Shown here piece by piece: positions 9,315 through 20,006 of a stretch of 64,000 nt of DNA; the first letter of the stretch is position 1; the number at the start of each line of letters is the position of its first letter. The notes under the pieces are model-generated. The model was given only the letters and a program-made list of their open reading frames with translations, was not told where the DNA came from and did no database searches. Made by a program: the position numbers and the translations under genes. The stretch comes from a beta proteobacterium AAP65 (GTDB lineage Bacteria > Pseudomonadota > Gammaproteobacteria > Burkholderiales > Burkholderiaceae_C): assembly GCA_001295865.1 (NCBI GenBank), contig LJHW01000035.1:19021-83020 (forward strand), in the 5' to 3' direction.

Positions 9315-11797
9315 AGCCGCGCCTGCGCTTGCGCACCCTCACGCGCGGCGACGGCCTGCTCGGCAGCCGCGCCTGCACCGGCTTCGGCCCGCGTGGCACG
9401 CAGCTGACCGTGGCACAGGTGCACTACACCTACCCGGCGGCCGGGGCGCTTGCGGACAGCAACCCCTTCGCCGTGCCCGCCCCGCGCAGCGTGCTGCAGC
9501 CGCGGCCCTGGCCGGTGCCGCCGGGCCGCGACCTCGCCGCCGAAGCCACCGCCGCCGACCAGCTGTGGGCCAGCGCCTTGCGCCCGCTGCCCGACTTCGC
9601 GCCGCAGTGGCGCGCGCCCGAAGCTGCGGCCGGTCTGGACGACCTGTGGACCCTGCCCGAAGAAGGCCACTGGCCCGACTTCTGGGCCGACGAGGTGCCG
9701 CGCCTGCAGGCGCTGGGCTGGCAAGTGCTGGTGATGCCGGGTTTTGCGCACTTCAGCGTGCCGGTGCAGCGCTGGCACCTGGGCTTGCAGCCGCTGGCCG
9801 AGGCCGGGCTGGAGCCGGCCGTGGTGGCCGCGCTGCCCACCGAGGCGGGTGTGGCCGGCCTGCTGCCGCTGCAGGGCCCGAAAGGTGTGGGGCAGGGCGT
9901 GGGACAGGCCGGCGGCTGGCGCATGGCGCTGGGTGTGGAGGTGGAAGGCGAGGTGCTCGACCTCGCGCCCATGCTCGCCGCGCTGCTGCGCCGCGACAGC
10001 CGCTGGCTGAAGGCCGACGAGCTGGCCGCGATGGACGAGGCCCTGACGGTGACACTGCGTGCGCCGGGTGGCAAACGCATCGAAGCGCCGGTGGGGCCGC
10101 TCAAGCGCATCGTCAGCGCGCTGCTCGACCTGCTGCTCACGCTGCCGGCCGAAGACAGCGCGGCGAAAGAGGCCCACCGTTTGTCGGCCTGGGAAGCGGC
10201 GCAGGTGCAGGCGCTGCAAGACTCGCTGGCCGACACCATGCCGGCGCGCGCTGGTGCCCACACCTGGCAGTTGCAGGGCGATGCCGGCCTGGCCGCGCTG
10301 GTGCAGCGCCTGCGCGAAGCCGGCGCGCCGCCGGCCGTGCCCGCTCCCACGGGCCTGGCCACCGCGATGCGGCCCTACCAGCAGCACGGCCTGGCCTGGC
10401 TGCAATACCTGCGGGCGCAGGGCCTGGCGGGCATCCTGGCCGACGACATGGGCCTGGGCAAGACGCTGCAGGTGCTGGCCCACGTGCTGGCCGAAAAGGA
10501 GGCCGGCCGCCTCACGGCCCCCGCGCTGGTGGTGCTGCCCACCTCGCTGCTGGCCAACTGGCAGGCCGAGGCCGCGCGCCACGCGCCGGGCCTGCGTGTG
10601 GCGCTGCTGCACGGGCCGGGGCGTGAGGTGGTGTTGACGGCTGCTGATGAAGCAGAAGCGAGCCCGGCGCACGACCTTGTCCTCACCACCTACGCCCTCG
10701 TCTGGCGCGACATCGACACGCTGGCCGCACGCGATTGGCACCTGCTCGTCCTCGACGAAGCCCAGCAAGCCAAAAACGCCGGCAGCCGCGCCGCCCGCGC
10801 TTTGCGCCAGCTGCGCGCGCGCCACCGCCTGTGCGTGACCGGCACGCCGCTGGAAAACCACCTCGGCGAGCTGTGGGCGCACTTCGACCTGCTGATGCCG
10901 GGTTTTCTCGGCGACAGCCGCAGCTTCACGCGCCTGTGGCGCAAGCCCATCGAGGTGAACGGCGAAACCGCGCGCGCCGAGCTGCTGGCGCGCCGCCTGC
11001 GACCCTTCATCCTGCGCCGGCGCAAGGAAGACGTGGCGCCCGAGCTGCCGCCGCTGACCGAAGTGCTGCGCCGCGTGCCGCTGCAGGGCGCGCAGCGTTC
11101 GCTGTACGAAAGCGTGCGCATCGCGGTGGACGAACAGGTGCGCCGTGTGCTCGAACGCCAGGGCCTGGCGCGCGGGCAGATCGAGGTGCTGGACGCGTTG
11201 CTCAAGCTGCGCCAGGTGTGCAACCACCCGCGTCTGCTGAAAACGCCCGGCGCTGCCGGCGTGCCCAGCGCGAAGCTGGAACTGCTGATGCAGATGCTGC
11301 CGGCCTTGGTGGCCGAGGGCCGCCAGGTGCTGGTGTTCAGCCAGTTCACCGAGATGCTGGCGCTGGTGGCCGAGGCCCTGGCCCTTCTGCCCACCGCCGA
11401 ACGTCTGCCCTGGCTGCAGCTGACCGGCGACACGCCTGCGGCCCGCCGCGGCGAGGTGGTGCGCGCCTTCCAGGCCGGCGAAGCACCGCTCTTGCTGCTG
11501 AGCCTGAAGGCCGGCGGCGTCGGCCTGAACCTCACGGCCGCCGACACCGTGATCCACCTCGACCCCTGGTGGAACCCCGCCGTGCAGGCCCAGGCCACGG
11601 CGCGTGCGCACCGCATCGGCCAGCACCGGCCGGTCTTCGTCTACCAGCTGGTGGCCGAAGGCAGCATCGAAGAACGCCTGCTCGCGCTGCAGGCGCGCAA
11701 GGCGGCTTTGGCCGAAGGGGTGCTGGGGCAGGACGCGGCTTTTGCGCCCAAGTTCGGTGAGGACGACTTGCGGGGATTGCTCGCGCCGCTGCGCTGA
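9311..11797 (+). CDS. SNF2/Swi2-family helicase-like ATPase
   Basis: An 828-residue protein. The N-terminal third (about 1-350) is variable. The SNF2 ATPase core then has Walker A DDMGLGKT (about 378-385), the DEAQ box at 482-485 and TGTPLENHLGELW. A helicase C lobe follows, with VFSQFTEML, SLKAGGVGLNLT and the motif VI segment ATARAHRIGQ. Bacterial SNF2 proteins of the RapA/HepA-like group remodel nucleic acid-protein complexes. This one has no RapA-specific N-terminus, so its target is unknown. It starts within the DUF1275 stop codon (ATGA overlap). Confidence 0.92.
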   Translation: MKPRLRLRTLTRGDGLLGSRACTGFGPRGTQLTVAQVHYTYPAAGALADSNPFAVPAPRSVLQPRPWPVPPGRDLAAEATAADQLWASALRPLPDFAPQWRAPEAAAGLDDLWTLPEEGHWPDFWADEVPRLQALGWQVLVMPGFAHFSVPVQRWHLGLQPLAEAGLEPAVVAALPTEAGVAGLLPLQGPKGVGQGVGQAGGWRMALGVEVEGEVLDLAPMLAALLRRDSRWLKADELAAMDEALTVTLRAPGGKRIEAPVGPLKRIVSALLDLLLTLPAEDSAAKEAHRLSAWEAAQVQALQDSLADTMPARAGAHTWQLQGDAGLAALVQRLREAGAPPAVPAPTGLATAMRPYQQHGLAWLQYLRAQGLAGILADDMGLGKTLQVLAHVLAEKEAGRLTAPALVVLPTSLLANWQAEAARHAPGLRVALLHGPGREVVLTAADEAEASPAHDLVLTTYALVWRDIDTLAARDWHLLVLDEAQQAKNAGSRAARALRQLRARHRLCVTGTPLENHLGELWAHFDLLMPGFLGDSRSFTRLWRKPIEVNGETARAELLARRLRPFILRRRKEDVAPELPPLTEVLRRVPLQGAQRSLYESVRIAVDEQVRRVLERQGLARGQIEVLDALLKLRQVCNHPRLLKTPGAAGVPSAKLELLMQMLPALVAEGRQVLVFSQFTEMLALVAEALALLPTAERLPWLQLTGDTPAARRGEVVRAFQAGEAPLLLLSLKAGGVGLNLTAADTVIHLDPWWNPAVQAQATARAHRIGQHRPVFVYQLVAEGSIEERLLALQARKAALAEGVLGQDAAFAPKFGEDDLRGLLAPLR

Positions 11798-11843
11798 AAG
11801 CGCGGTGGCGCAGGGCGGTGCGCCCTTGCGGTAGAACCTCGGC

Positions 11844-12215
11844 ATGCGCAAGAACGCTACAGCCGGCGACAGCGGCCTCGTTTATTCCACCGACACCGGC
11901 CGCATGTGCCCGGCCTGCCGCCAGCCGCTGGCGAACTGCCTCTGCAAGGCGCTGGCCAAGGCCGTGCCGGCCGGCGACGGCATCGCACGTGTCACGCGTG
12001 AAAAGCAGGGCCGCGGCGGTAAGACCGTCACCGTGGTGCGCGGCCTGCCGCTGGAGGCCGAGGCCCTGGCCGTTCTCGGCAAACAGCTGCGCGCGGCCTG
12101 TGGCGCCGGCGGCACCGCCAAAGACGGCGTGCTGGAAGTGCAGGGCGACCACGCCGACAAGGTGCTGGCGCTGCTGCTGGCCGCCGGCCACCAGGCCAAA
12201 CGCGCCGGCGGTTGA
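11844..12215 (+). CDS. yciH: YciH, bacterial eIF1/SUI1-like translation factor
   Basis: A 123-residue protein. A small N-terminal zinc-ribbon-like segment (CPACRQPLANCLC, residues 22-34) is followed by the SUI1 fold: VTREKQGRGGKTVTVVRGLPL, then LGKQLRAACGAGGTAKDG and a final GDHADKVLALLLAAGHQAKRAGG. In E. coli YciH affects initiation fidelity; by homology this is a 30S-binding factor. It stands alone, 46 bases after the SNF2 gene. Confidence 0.93.
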   Translation: MRKNATAGDSGLVYSTDTGRMCPACRQPLANCLCKALAKAVPAGDGIARVTREKQGRGGKTVTVVRGLPLEAEALAVLGKQLRAACGAGGTAKDGVLEVQGDHADKVLALLLAAGHQAKRAGG

Positions 12216-12329
12216 AAGCCTCGACGACCGCGAACGCAGCCGGCCGCACAAACACGGCATCACCACGGGGTGTTGCCGCGCGGGCATGATGCGCCGGCAC
12301 CGTCTGCCTGCCACCCCTGGGAGCCCCGC

Positions 12330-13193
12330 TTGAACCCACCCCGTCGCCGTACCCTGGCGCCTGCTGCCGCCGCGCTGGCCCTCCTGCTCGCCGGCACCGT
12401 TGTGCACGCGCAGCGCGAAGAAGTGCCGGCGTCCTCGCTGCCGCTGTGGGAGCTGGGCGTCTTCGCCTTCGGTGTCTCGCAGCAGGCCTACCCGGGTTCA
12501 GACGAACAACTCGCGCGCGGCCTCGTGCTGCCCTACGGCCAGTACCGTGGCCGTTTTTTGCGCGCCGATCGCGACACCGCCGGCCTGCGCGCCGTGAAGA
12601 CGCCGGTGTACGAGCTGGACATCGGCGTGGCCGGCTCTTTCGGGGGTAGCTCGGCCGAGATCGGCGCGCGACGCGGCATGCCCGAGCTCGGCACGCTGGT
12701 CGAGTTCGGCCCGCGGCTGAAGATCAATCTGGGCCAGTGGGGCGAAGGCCGCCATGCCGGCCGCTGGCGCGTGGAGTTGCCGCTGCGGGGTGTGTTCGAC
12801 ATCAGTGACGGCGCCGCCCACCGCGGCATGAGTTTCGAGCCCGAGATCAACTTCCAGCGCCGCAGCCTGGGCGGCTGGGGTTATGCGGTGAGCCTGGGCG
12901 CCATCGTCGGCGACAAACGCCTGAACCGCACCTTCTACGGCGTCGACCCGGTCTACGCGCTGCCCGACCGCCCTGCCTACGCGGCGCAGAGCGGCCTGAT
13001 CTCGTGGCGCCTGAGCGGCTCGGTCTCGCGCCAGCTCACGCCCGACTGGCGCCTGGTGAGCTTTGCGCGCTGGGCCAGCGTGGCCGGCGCCGCCAACGAG
13101 GCCAGCCCGCTGGTGCGGCGCACCAACGGCCTGAGCGTGGGCTTCGGCCTCAGCTACACCTGGCTGCGCTCAGAGGCGCGCGCCAACGAGTGA
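12330..13193 (+). CDS. MipA/OmpV-family outer-membrane beta-barrel protein
   Basis: A signal peptide (RRRTLAPAAAALALLLAG...VHAQ) precedes a beta-rich chain with the MipA/OmpV pattern: WELGVFAFGVSQQAYPGSDE, PYGQYRGRFLRADRD, and a last strand ending SVGFGLSYTWL. MipA-type proteins are scaffold or porin-like proteins of the outer membrane. The start is not certain. TTG at 12330 gives the most natural signal peptide (287 residues). A GTG at 12270 is also in frame, and no ATG lies in the right place. It converges on the ParA gene across 30 bases. Confidence 0.8.
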   Translation: MNPPRRRTLAPAAAALALLLAGTVVHAQREEVPASSLPLWELGVFAFGVSQQAYPGSDEQLARGLVLPYGQYRGRFLRADRDTAGLRAVKTPVYELDIGVAGSFGGSSAEIGARRGMPELGTLVEFGPRLKINLGQWGEGRHAGRWRVELPLRGVFDISDGAAHRGMSFEPEINFQRRSLGGWGYAVSLGAIVGDKRLNRTFYGVDPVYALPDRPAYAAQSGLISWRLSGSVSRQLTPDWRLVSFARWASVAGAANEASPLVRRTNGLSVGFGLSYTWLRSEARANE

Positions 13194-13223
13194 CGCGGCG
13201 CGCGCCGGTTGCGCGCCTTCGCG

Positions 13224-14045
13224 CTACTTCGCTGCGGCCTTGCCGCGCGCTTTCTTGGCCGCCGGCGGCGGCGCGCTCAGCGTGGCGTACAGCGCCGCGA
13301 ATTCCAGCGTCACCTTGTGCTTCGCATCGAGGTGGACCATCGGCCGGGCCAGCTCGTGCGATTCCTTGATCTTCACGCTGGCGCTCAAGCAGGGCTGCAG
13401 CACCGGCAGGCCTTCGTCGATCAGCTCTTGCACCGTGCGCCGCGGCAGGCTGGCGCGCGGCTGGAACTGGTTGACGACGATGCCCTCCACCTTCAGCGCC
13501 GGGTTGTGGTCGGCCTGGATCTCTTTCACCGTCTCCAGCAGGCCGTAGAGCGCGCGGCGGCTGAAGTCGTCGCAATCGAAGGGGATGAGGCAGCCCTGCG
13601 CGGCGATCAGCGCCGAGCGGGTGTAGAAATTCAGCGCCGGCGGTGTGTCTATCCACACCTCGTCGTAGGCCTCGGCCAGCTCGTCCAGCGCGTCGCGCAG
13701 CTTGTAGATCTTGTAGCGGCTTTCCAGCTTGCCGTGCAGCTCATCGAGCTGCGGGCCGCCGGGCATCAGGTGCAGGTTCGGCCAGGGCGTGGCGACGATG
13801 AAGTCGCTGCTGGGCTGCGGGCGCAGCGTGAACTTCAGCGTGGTCTCGAAGAAGCCCGCGGCGCCCGGCGCCTCGGCGTGTTCGCCATCGGCCGCGGCGC
13901 CCAGCAGGTAGTGCGTGCTGTTGCCCTGCGGGTCGAGGTCGATCACCAGCACACGCCGGCCCGAGGCAGCGGCCAGCGCGGCCAGGTTGCAGGTGATGGT
14001 GGACTTGCCCACGCCACCCTTCTGGTTGAAAACGACGCGACGCAT
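13224..14045 (-). CDS. ParA/MinD-family ATPase, orphan
   Basis: A 273-residue deviant-Walker P-loop ATPase. KGGVGKST at residues 9-16 carries the signature lysine of the ParA class. VLVIDLDPQGNST and VWIDTPPALNF supply the A' and B motifs. The tail (about 255-273) is basic and Ala-rich. No ParB, MinE or parS-like site is visible beside it, so the cargo (plasmid, chromosome region, chemotaxis cluster, granule) is unknown. Orphan ParAs near chemotaxis genes can position arrays, and CheX-like and CheY-like genes lie about 0.6 kb away, but the link is speculative. Confidence 0.88.
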   Translation of the reverse strand: MRRVVFNQKGGVGKSTITCNLAALAAASGRRVLVIDLDPQGNSTHYLLGAAADGEHAEAPGAAGFFETTLKFTLRPQPSSDFIVATPWPNLHLMPGGPQLDELHGKLESRYKIYKLRDALDELAEAYDEVWIDTPPALNFYTRSALIAAQGCLIPFDCDDFSRRALYGLLETVKEIQADHNPALKVEGIVVNQFQPRASLPRRTVQELIDEGLPVLQPCLSASVKIKESHELARPMVHLDAKHKVTLEFAALYATLSAPPPAAKKARGKAAAK

Positions 14046-14136
14046 GCGGCCCCCGGCAGGGTGTTTCTGGAAGGCTCTATTGTGCGCTGCAGCAAAGCCG
14101 GCGGGGCGGGCCCGGGGTGCCGCCTATGATCTGGTG

Positions 14137-14622
14137 ATGAGTGCCGAAAACGAAGACCCGAACGCCCCCATCCACGAGCCGCGCCTGTGGCGCGACAACG
14201 GCTGGACGGCGCGTGTGGTGAAGAACAACGACGACGAAGGCTGGGCGGTGGAGATGTACCGGGCGGGCCAGGCCGAGCCGGCCTTGATCGGCCCCTGGAC
14301 CATGGGCCGCGACAAGAAGAACCCCAAGCCGCTGGACACCAACGCCTTCAACACCCTGGTGAAAACCGCGCACGAAGTGGTGCGCCGGCACGAGCAGGCG
14401 CAGCACGCGCTGCTGCACAAAGAGGTGGTGCTGGCGCTGGACAGCGGCCGCGTCACGGTGACGCTGGACGTGGTGCCCGACGAAGACGACCCCCACGCGT
14501 GGCTCGCCGCCACCGATGCCGAGGGCAGCGAGCTCGGCCGCGTGCGCGTGGCGCCGAACTTCAAGCTCAACAGCAGCAGCGCGGCCGCGTGGGTGGAGGG
14601 CGGCTGCGGCAAGCCGCGTTGA
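14137..14622 (+). CDS. Hypothetical soluble protein
   Basis: A 161-residue acidic protein from MSAENEDPNAPIHEPRLW. It has a conserved-looking N-terminal block (WTARVVKNNDDEGWAVEMYRAGQAEPALIGPWTMGRDKKNPKPLD) and a strand-rich C-terminus (VTVTLDVVPDEDD). No signal, membrane span or known motif is seen. It is transcribed away from the ParA gene (91-bp divergent gap), so shared regulation is possible. An in-frame GTG one codon upstream is an alternative start. I do not recognise the family. Confidence 0.65.
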   Translation: MSAENEDPNAPIHEPRLWRDNGWTARVVKNNDDEGWAVEMYRAGQAEPALIGPWTMGRDKKNPKPLDTNAFNTLVKTAHEVVRRHEQAQHALLHKEVVLALDSGRVTVTLDVVPDEDDPHAWLAATDAEGSELGRVRVAPNFKLNSSSAAAWVEGGCGKPR

Positions 14623-14643
14623 AGACGGCGGCGCGGGTCCTGC

Positions 14644-15015
14644 TCAGCCCAGCCCGCAGAGCTTGCGCAATGGCCCGAGCAGCGTCTCGCCCTTGAAGGG
14701 CTTGACGATCCAGCCCGTCACGCCGATGGCCTTGCCGCGTGCGCGCATGGCGGCGTTGTCTTCGGTGGTCAGCATCACGATGCGCACCGCGGTGTTGCCC
14801 ATCTCGCTGCGGATCTTCTCGGCCATCGTCAGCCCGTCCATGTTGGGCATGTTGATGTCGCTGAGCACGAGCCGGATGTCGGGGTTCTGGCTCAACTGCG
14901 CCAGGCCGTCGCGCCCGTCGGTGGCCACGGCCACCTCGAAGCCGTTGTTGCTGAGAAAGCTGGCGACGATCTCGCGCATGGTGGCGGAGTCGTCGACGAC
15001 CAGTACTTGGGCCAT
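14644..15015 (-). CDS. CheY-like single-domain response regulator
   Basis: A 123-residue stand-alone receiver. The acidic pair D8-D9 (VLVVDDS), the phosphoacceptor D53 (VLSDINMPNMDG), a Thr in LTTED and the conserved Lys in VKPF are all present, so it should be phosphorylatable. The start at 15015 is set by the family's N-terminus (MAQVLVVDDS); an upstream extension to 15228 is not protein-like. It follows the CheX-like gene on the same strand by 50 bases, suggesting a kinase-output/phosphatase pair. Confidence 0.93.
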   Translation of the reverse strand: MAQVLVVDDSATMREIVASFLSNNGFEVAVATDGRDGLAQLSQNPDIRLVLSDINMPNMDGLTMAEKIRSEMGNTAVRIVMLTTEDNAAMRARGKAIGVTGWIVKPFKGETLLGPLRKLCGLG

Positions 15016-15065
15016 GGCTTGCAGTCCTTGCAGGAGGGGCTGGGGCGCCACGCGGGCGCCCGGCT

Positions 15066-16031
15066 TCAGAACAGTTCGAGTTCGCCCGTGTCGGCGGCTT
15101 GCTCGGGGGCTGCCGCGAACTCGGTGAACTTCTCGGGCAACCACAGCAGGTTGAAGATCAGGCGCTGCACGATCGTCAAGGGCGGCAAGCCCGGCCGGCG
15201 CGGGTCGCTCAGCAGGTAGCGCACGCACAGCTGCGGGTCTTGCGATCCGAAGCTCATGTACTTGTGCTGGTGGTTGATGACGATGGGCACCTGCGTCTGC
15301 TGGTTGGCAAAGGCCTCGGGCGGGATGTAGCGGTTCTTGAACGCGCCCCAGATCAGGTTGGTGGTTTCGCCCAGCAGGTTGTTGAGCTCGCGGAAGTTCA
15401 GGTCACCGCCCACGCCGGCCAGGCCGAAGCCCTGCAGCAGGCCCTGGCGCAAGGCGCTTTCTTCGGTCTGCAGCATCATGTAGCCGCGGCACCAGGTGCT
15501 CTCCAGCGCGATCAGCGTGGAGACCTCGCCGAAGATGATGCGGTCGTGCACCACGTAGGGCGCCTCGTGGCCGACCTCGGCGTGCGGGAACATCGAACGG
15601 ATGCTGCGCAGCGTGAGCTCCAGCACGCCCTGCACCAGCTCGGGCGGGTAGCGCAGGCCGTACAGGCTGCTCTCCACCGCGCCGCGCAGGCCGTCGGTGT
15701 CGCCACCCTGCCAGGCGTGTTTGACGGCGGCGGCCTCGGGCCCGCTGAGCACCCGCGTGCTCACGCGGCGCAGGAAGATCGGCAACTCGGGGCGCTGGCC
15801 GTGGATGGTCTGCGCCAGGCCCAGGCTGTCGGGCAGCACGCCGGGCAGGTCTTCGGCGAGCAGCACGCCGGCCAGGTCCTGGTGTTCGGCCAAGGTGGCC
15901 ACGGCGTTGACGGCGGTGCGCGGCAGCGGCCTGAGGCCCAGCTCCTGGCAGAAGTCCAGCAAGGCCTGGTAGTGCTGGGGGTCGTGCTCCAGCAGCAGCA
16001 CCTTGGCGGCCCGGAAGGCGTTGTCGGACAT
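15066..16031 (-). CDS. CheX-like phosphatase fused to a degenerate receiver domain
   Basis: A 321-residue, two-domain protein. Residues about 8-120 have a receiver-like pattern (AKVLLLEHDP...GVLLAEDLPG). At the position of the phosphoacceptor Asp, four residues before the Pro, there is Ala, so it looks like a pseudo-receiver. Residues about 140-300 resemble the CheX/CheC phosphatase fold, with the helix RELNNLLGETTNLIWGAFKNR carrying the E-x-x-N type catalytic pair. CheX proteins dephosphorylate CheY-P. The gene directly downstream encodes a CheY-like receiver, its likely substrate. Confidence 0.75.
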   Translation of the reverse strand: MSDNAFRAAKVLLLEHDPQHYQALLDFCQELGLRPLPRTAVNAVATLAEHQDLAGVLLAEDLPGVLPDSLGLAQTIHGQRPELPIFLRRVSTRVLSGPEAAAVKHAWQGGDTDGLRGAVESSLYGLRYPPELVQGVLELTLRSIRSMFPHAEVGHEAPYVVHDRIIFGEVSTLIALESTWCRGYMMLQTEESALRQGLLQGFGLAGVGGDLNFRELNNLLGETTNLIWGAFKNRYIPPEAFANQQTQVPIVINHQHKYMSFGSQDPQLCVRYLLSDPRRPGLPPLTIVQRLIFNLLWLPEKFTEFAAAPEQAADTGELELF

Positions 16032-16107
16032 GGCGATGGCAACAGGTTGGCGCTCGTGCGGAGCTGGTGTGACGCACGCGGCCCCGCTTTCGGGGCCGGC
16101 CCTTGGC

Positions 16108-16632
16108 TTATCGGCAGGGCGGTGGCCCAGGTTGAGGGCGGCTGGCGCCGGCCGCCGCCTCGCGCGCCGTCAGCCACAGGCGCGTCTCGAACTCCAGCTG
16201 GTGGTAGTCGGCCGCCATGTGCTGGCACAGCGCGTAGAAGGCCTTGTCGTGTTCACGCTCGCGCAAGTGCGCGAGTTCGTGCACGACGATCATGCGCAGG
16301 AAATCGGCCGGTGCGTCTTTGAAGACGCTGGCGATGCGGATCTCGCGCTTGGCCTGCAGCCGCCCGCCCTGCACACGCGAGATGGCGGTGTGCGTGCCCA
16401 GGGCCTGGTGCACCACGTGCAGGTGGTTGTCGTAACGCACCTGCGCCAGCGGCGGCGCGTTTTTCATGTGCCGCGCCTTCAGCTCGGCCACGTGCGCCTG
16501 CAGCGCGCGGTCGCTGCGCACGGTGTGGGTCTCGGGGTGGCGTTCCAGCAGCCAGGGCATCAGCCGGCCTTCGGCCAGCATCGCCTGCACCCGCGCCAGC
16601 ACCTCGGGCGGGTGGCCCTGCAGGTACTTCAT
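16108..16632 (-). CDS. YgjP-type (DUF45/WLM) metal-dependent hydrolase
   Basis: A 174-residue protein with a zinc-protease signature: H118-E119-L-A-H122 followed by H128 in LREREHDKAF, as in the YgjP/DUF45 family. ALCQHMAADYHQLE completes the family motif. Members are predicted zinc metalloproteases of unclear substrate. The ATG at 16632 overlaps the stop of the phosphodiester glycosidase gene (ATGA at 16629-16632), making it the third gene of an overlapping operon. The C-terminus (after about 160) is a disordered Pro/Ala tail. Confidence 0.85.
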   Translation of the reverse strand: MKYLQGHPPEVLARVQAMLAEGRLMPWLLERHPETHTVRSDRALQAHVAELKARHMKNAPPLAQVRYDNHLHVVHQALGTHTAISRVQGGRLQAKREIRIASVFKDAPADFLRMIVVHELAHLREREHDKAFYALCQHMAADYHQLEFETRLWLTAREAAAGASRPQPGPPPCR

Positions 16633-17485
16633 CGCGCGGGTGCGGTGTCTGCGGCCGGCCGCGGCACGATGCGCAAGGCGTTGGCCACGGCACGCTGCGC
16701 GGGCTCGTTGGCCGGACGTGCCGCCAAGGACCGGCCCTGCACGAAGAGCGCGCTGCTGCCGCCGCCATCGAGATTGACGGCATCGAACACGCCCTGCGCC
16801 TGCAGCCATTGCGCCAGCGGCGCGAGCACGACGCCAGGCACGCCCGGGCGCCGGCCTTCGGCCACCAATATCCAGAGATGGCGGCGCGCGGCGTCCAGGC
16901 CCACCACGGTGCGCGGGTGCTCGCGTGCGCAGAGGCCCGGGCAGCGCTGGTCGTCGGCGGGCACGCGCGCACGGCCTGCGCGCACCAGCCAGGGCGTGCC
17001 GGCCACGGCGTTGAACCAGGCGGGGGGCGGCGCTGCGGGCGGTTCGAAGACGATCTCGCAGCGCTGCTCACGCGTGCAGGCCAGCAGCGGGCTGGTGGCC
17101 ACGGCCAGCGGGCGCGGCCAGACTTCACCTTCGCTCACCGTCCAGCCGCGGGCGTCGAACTGTCGGTCGAAGAAGGACGCGTTGACCACGGCCAGCGCCG
17201 CAGCCGCGCCCGGCATGGCATCCAGCGTCTGGCCGCGTTCAGAGGGTGTGCTGAGGGCCAGGCGCAGGCCGGGCGCCTGCAGGTCCAGGCGCAGCAGGTG
17301 CAGTTCGGCGCCGGGCCAGGGCTGGGCACGGCGGTATTCGAGGCCCGGGGCGATGCGGGCCCAGGCTGCAGCCGCTGGCACCGCCGCCGGCGGCACCACG
17401 GGCGGGCCCGCCGGCGGCAGCGCACACGCACCCAGCAGCAGCGCCAGCGCTGCGCTGGCGGCGCCGGGCAGCGCCCGCAGACCCT

Positions 17486-17489
<4 letters not shown>
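16629..17489 (-). CDS. Phosphodiester glycosidase (NAGPA/DUF2233) lipoprotein
   Basis: A 286-residue protein. A lipoprotein signal (about 1-23, LALLLGACA lipobox) leads to a Pro-rich linker and then the NAGPA domain with VVNASFFD (about 120) and the hallmark VNLDGGGSSALFVQG near the C-terminus. The family cleaves phosphodiester-linked sugars, such as the human uncovering enzyme and bacterial exopolysaccharide or teichoic-acid-processing homologues. The start is a GTG at 17489 that overlaps the helicase stop (GTGA), and the stop overlaps the next ATG. Envelope-localised, substrate unknown. Confidence 0.85.
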
Positions 17490-19774
<2,285 letters not shown>

Positions 19775-20006
19775 GCCTGGGGGCAGCGCCGCGGGGGCGC
19801 CACCGGTGTTGTAACGGCCGTGAAGCGGCACGGCACCGGGTGCCGCCGACTTTAAACCCGCGGGATGGGCCGCGAAACCCGCGCTGTTCCGCCGATCGGG
19901 CCGCGGCCGCCTTGCCAACAATCGCGGCATCCAGATGTAACAGCTTCCACCATGCACGCCTGCTACCGCCCTGCACCCAGTGCCCGGCCAGCTCCGTGGG
20001 GCAGCG

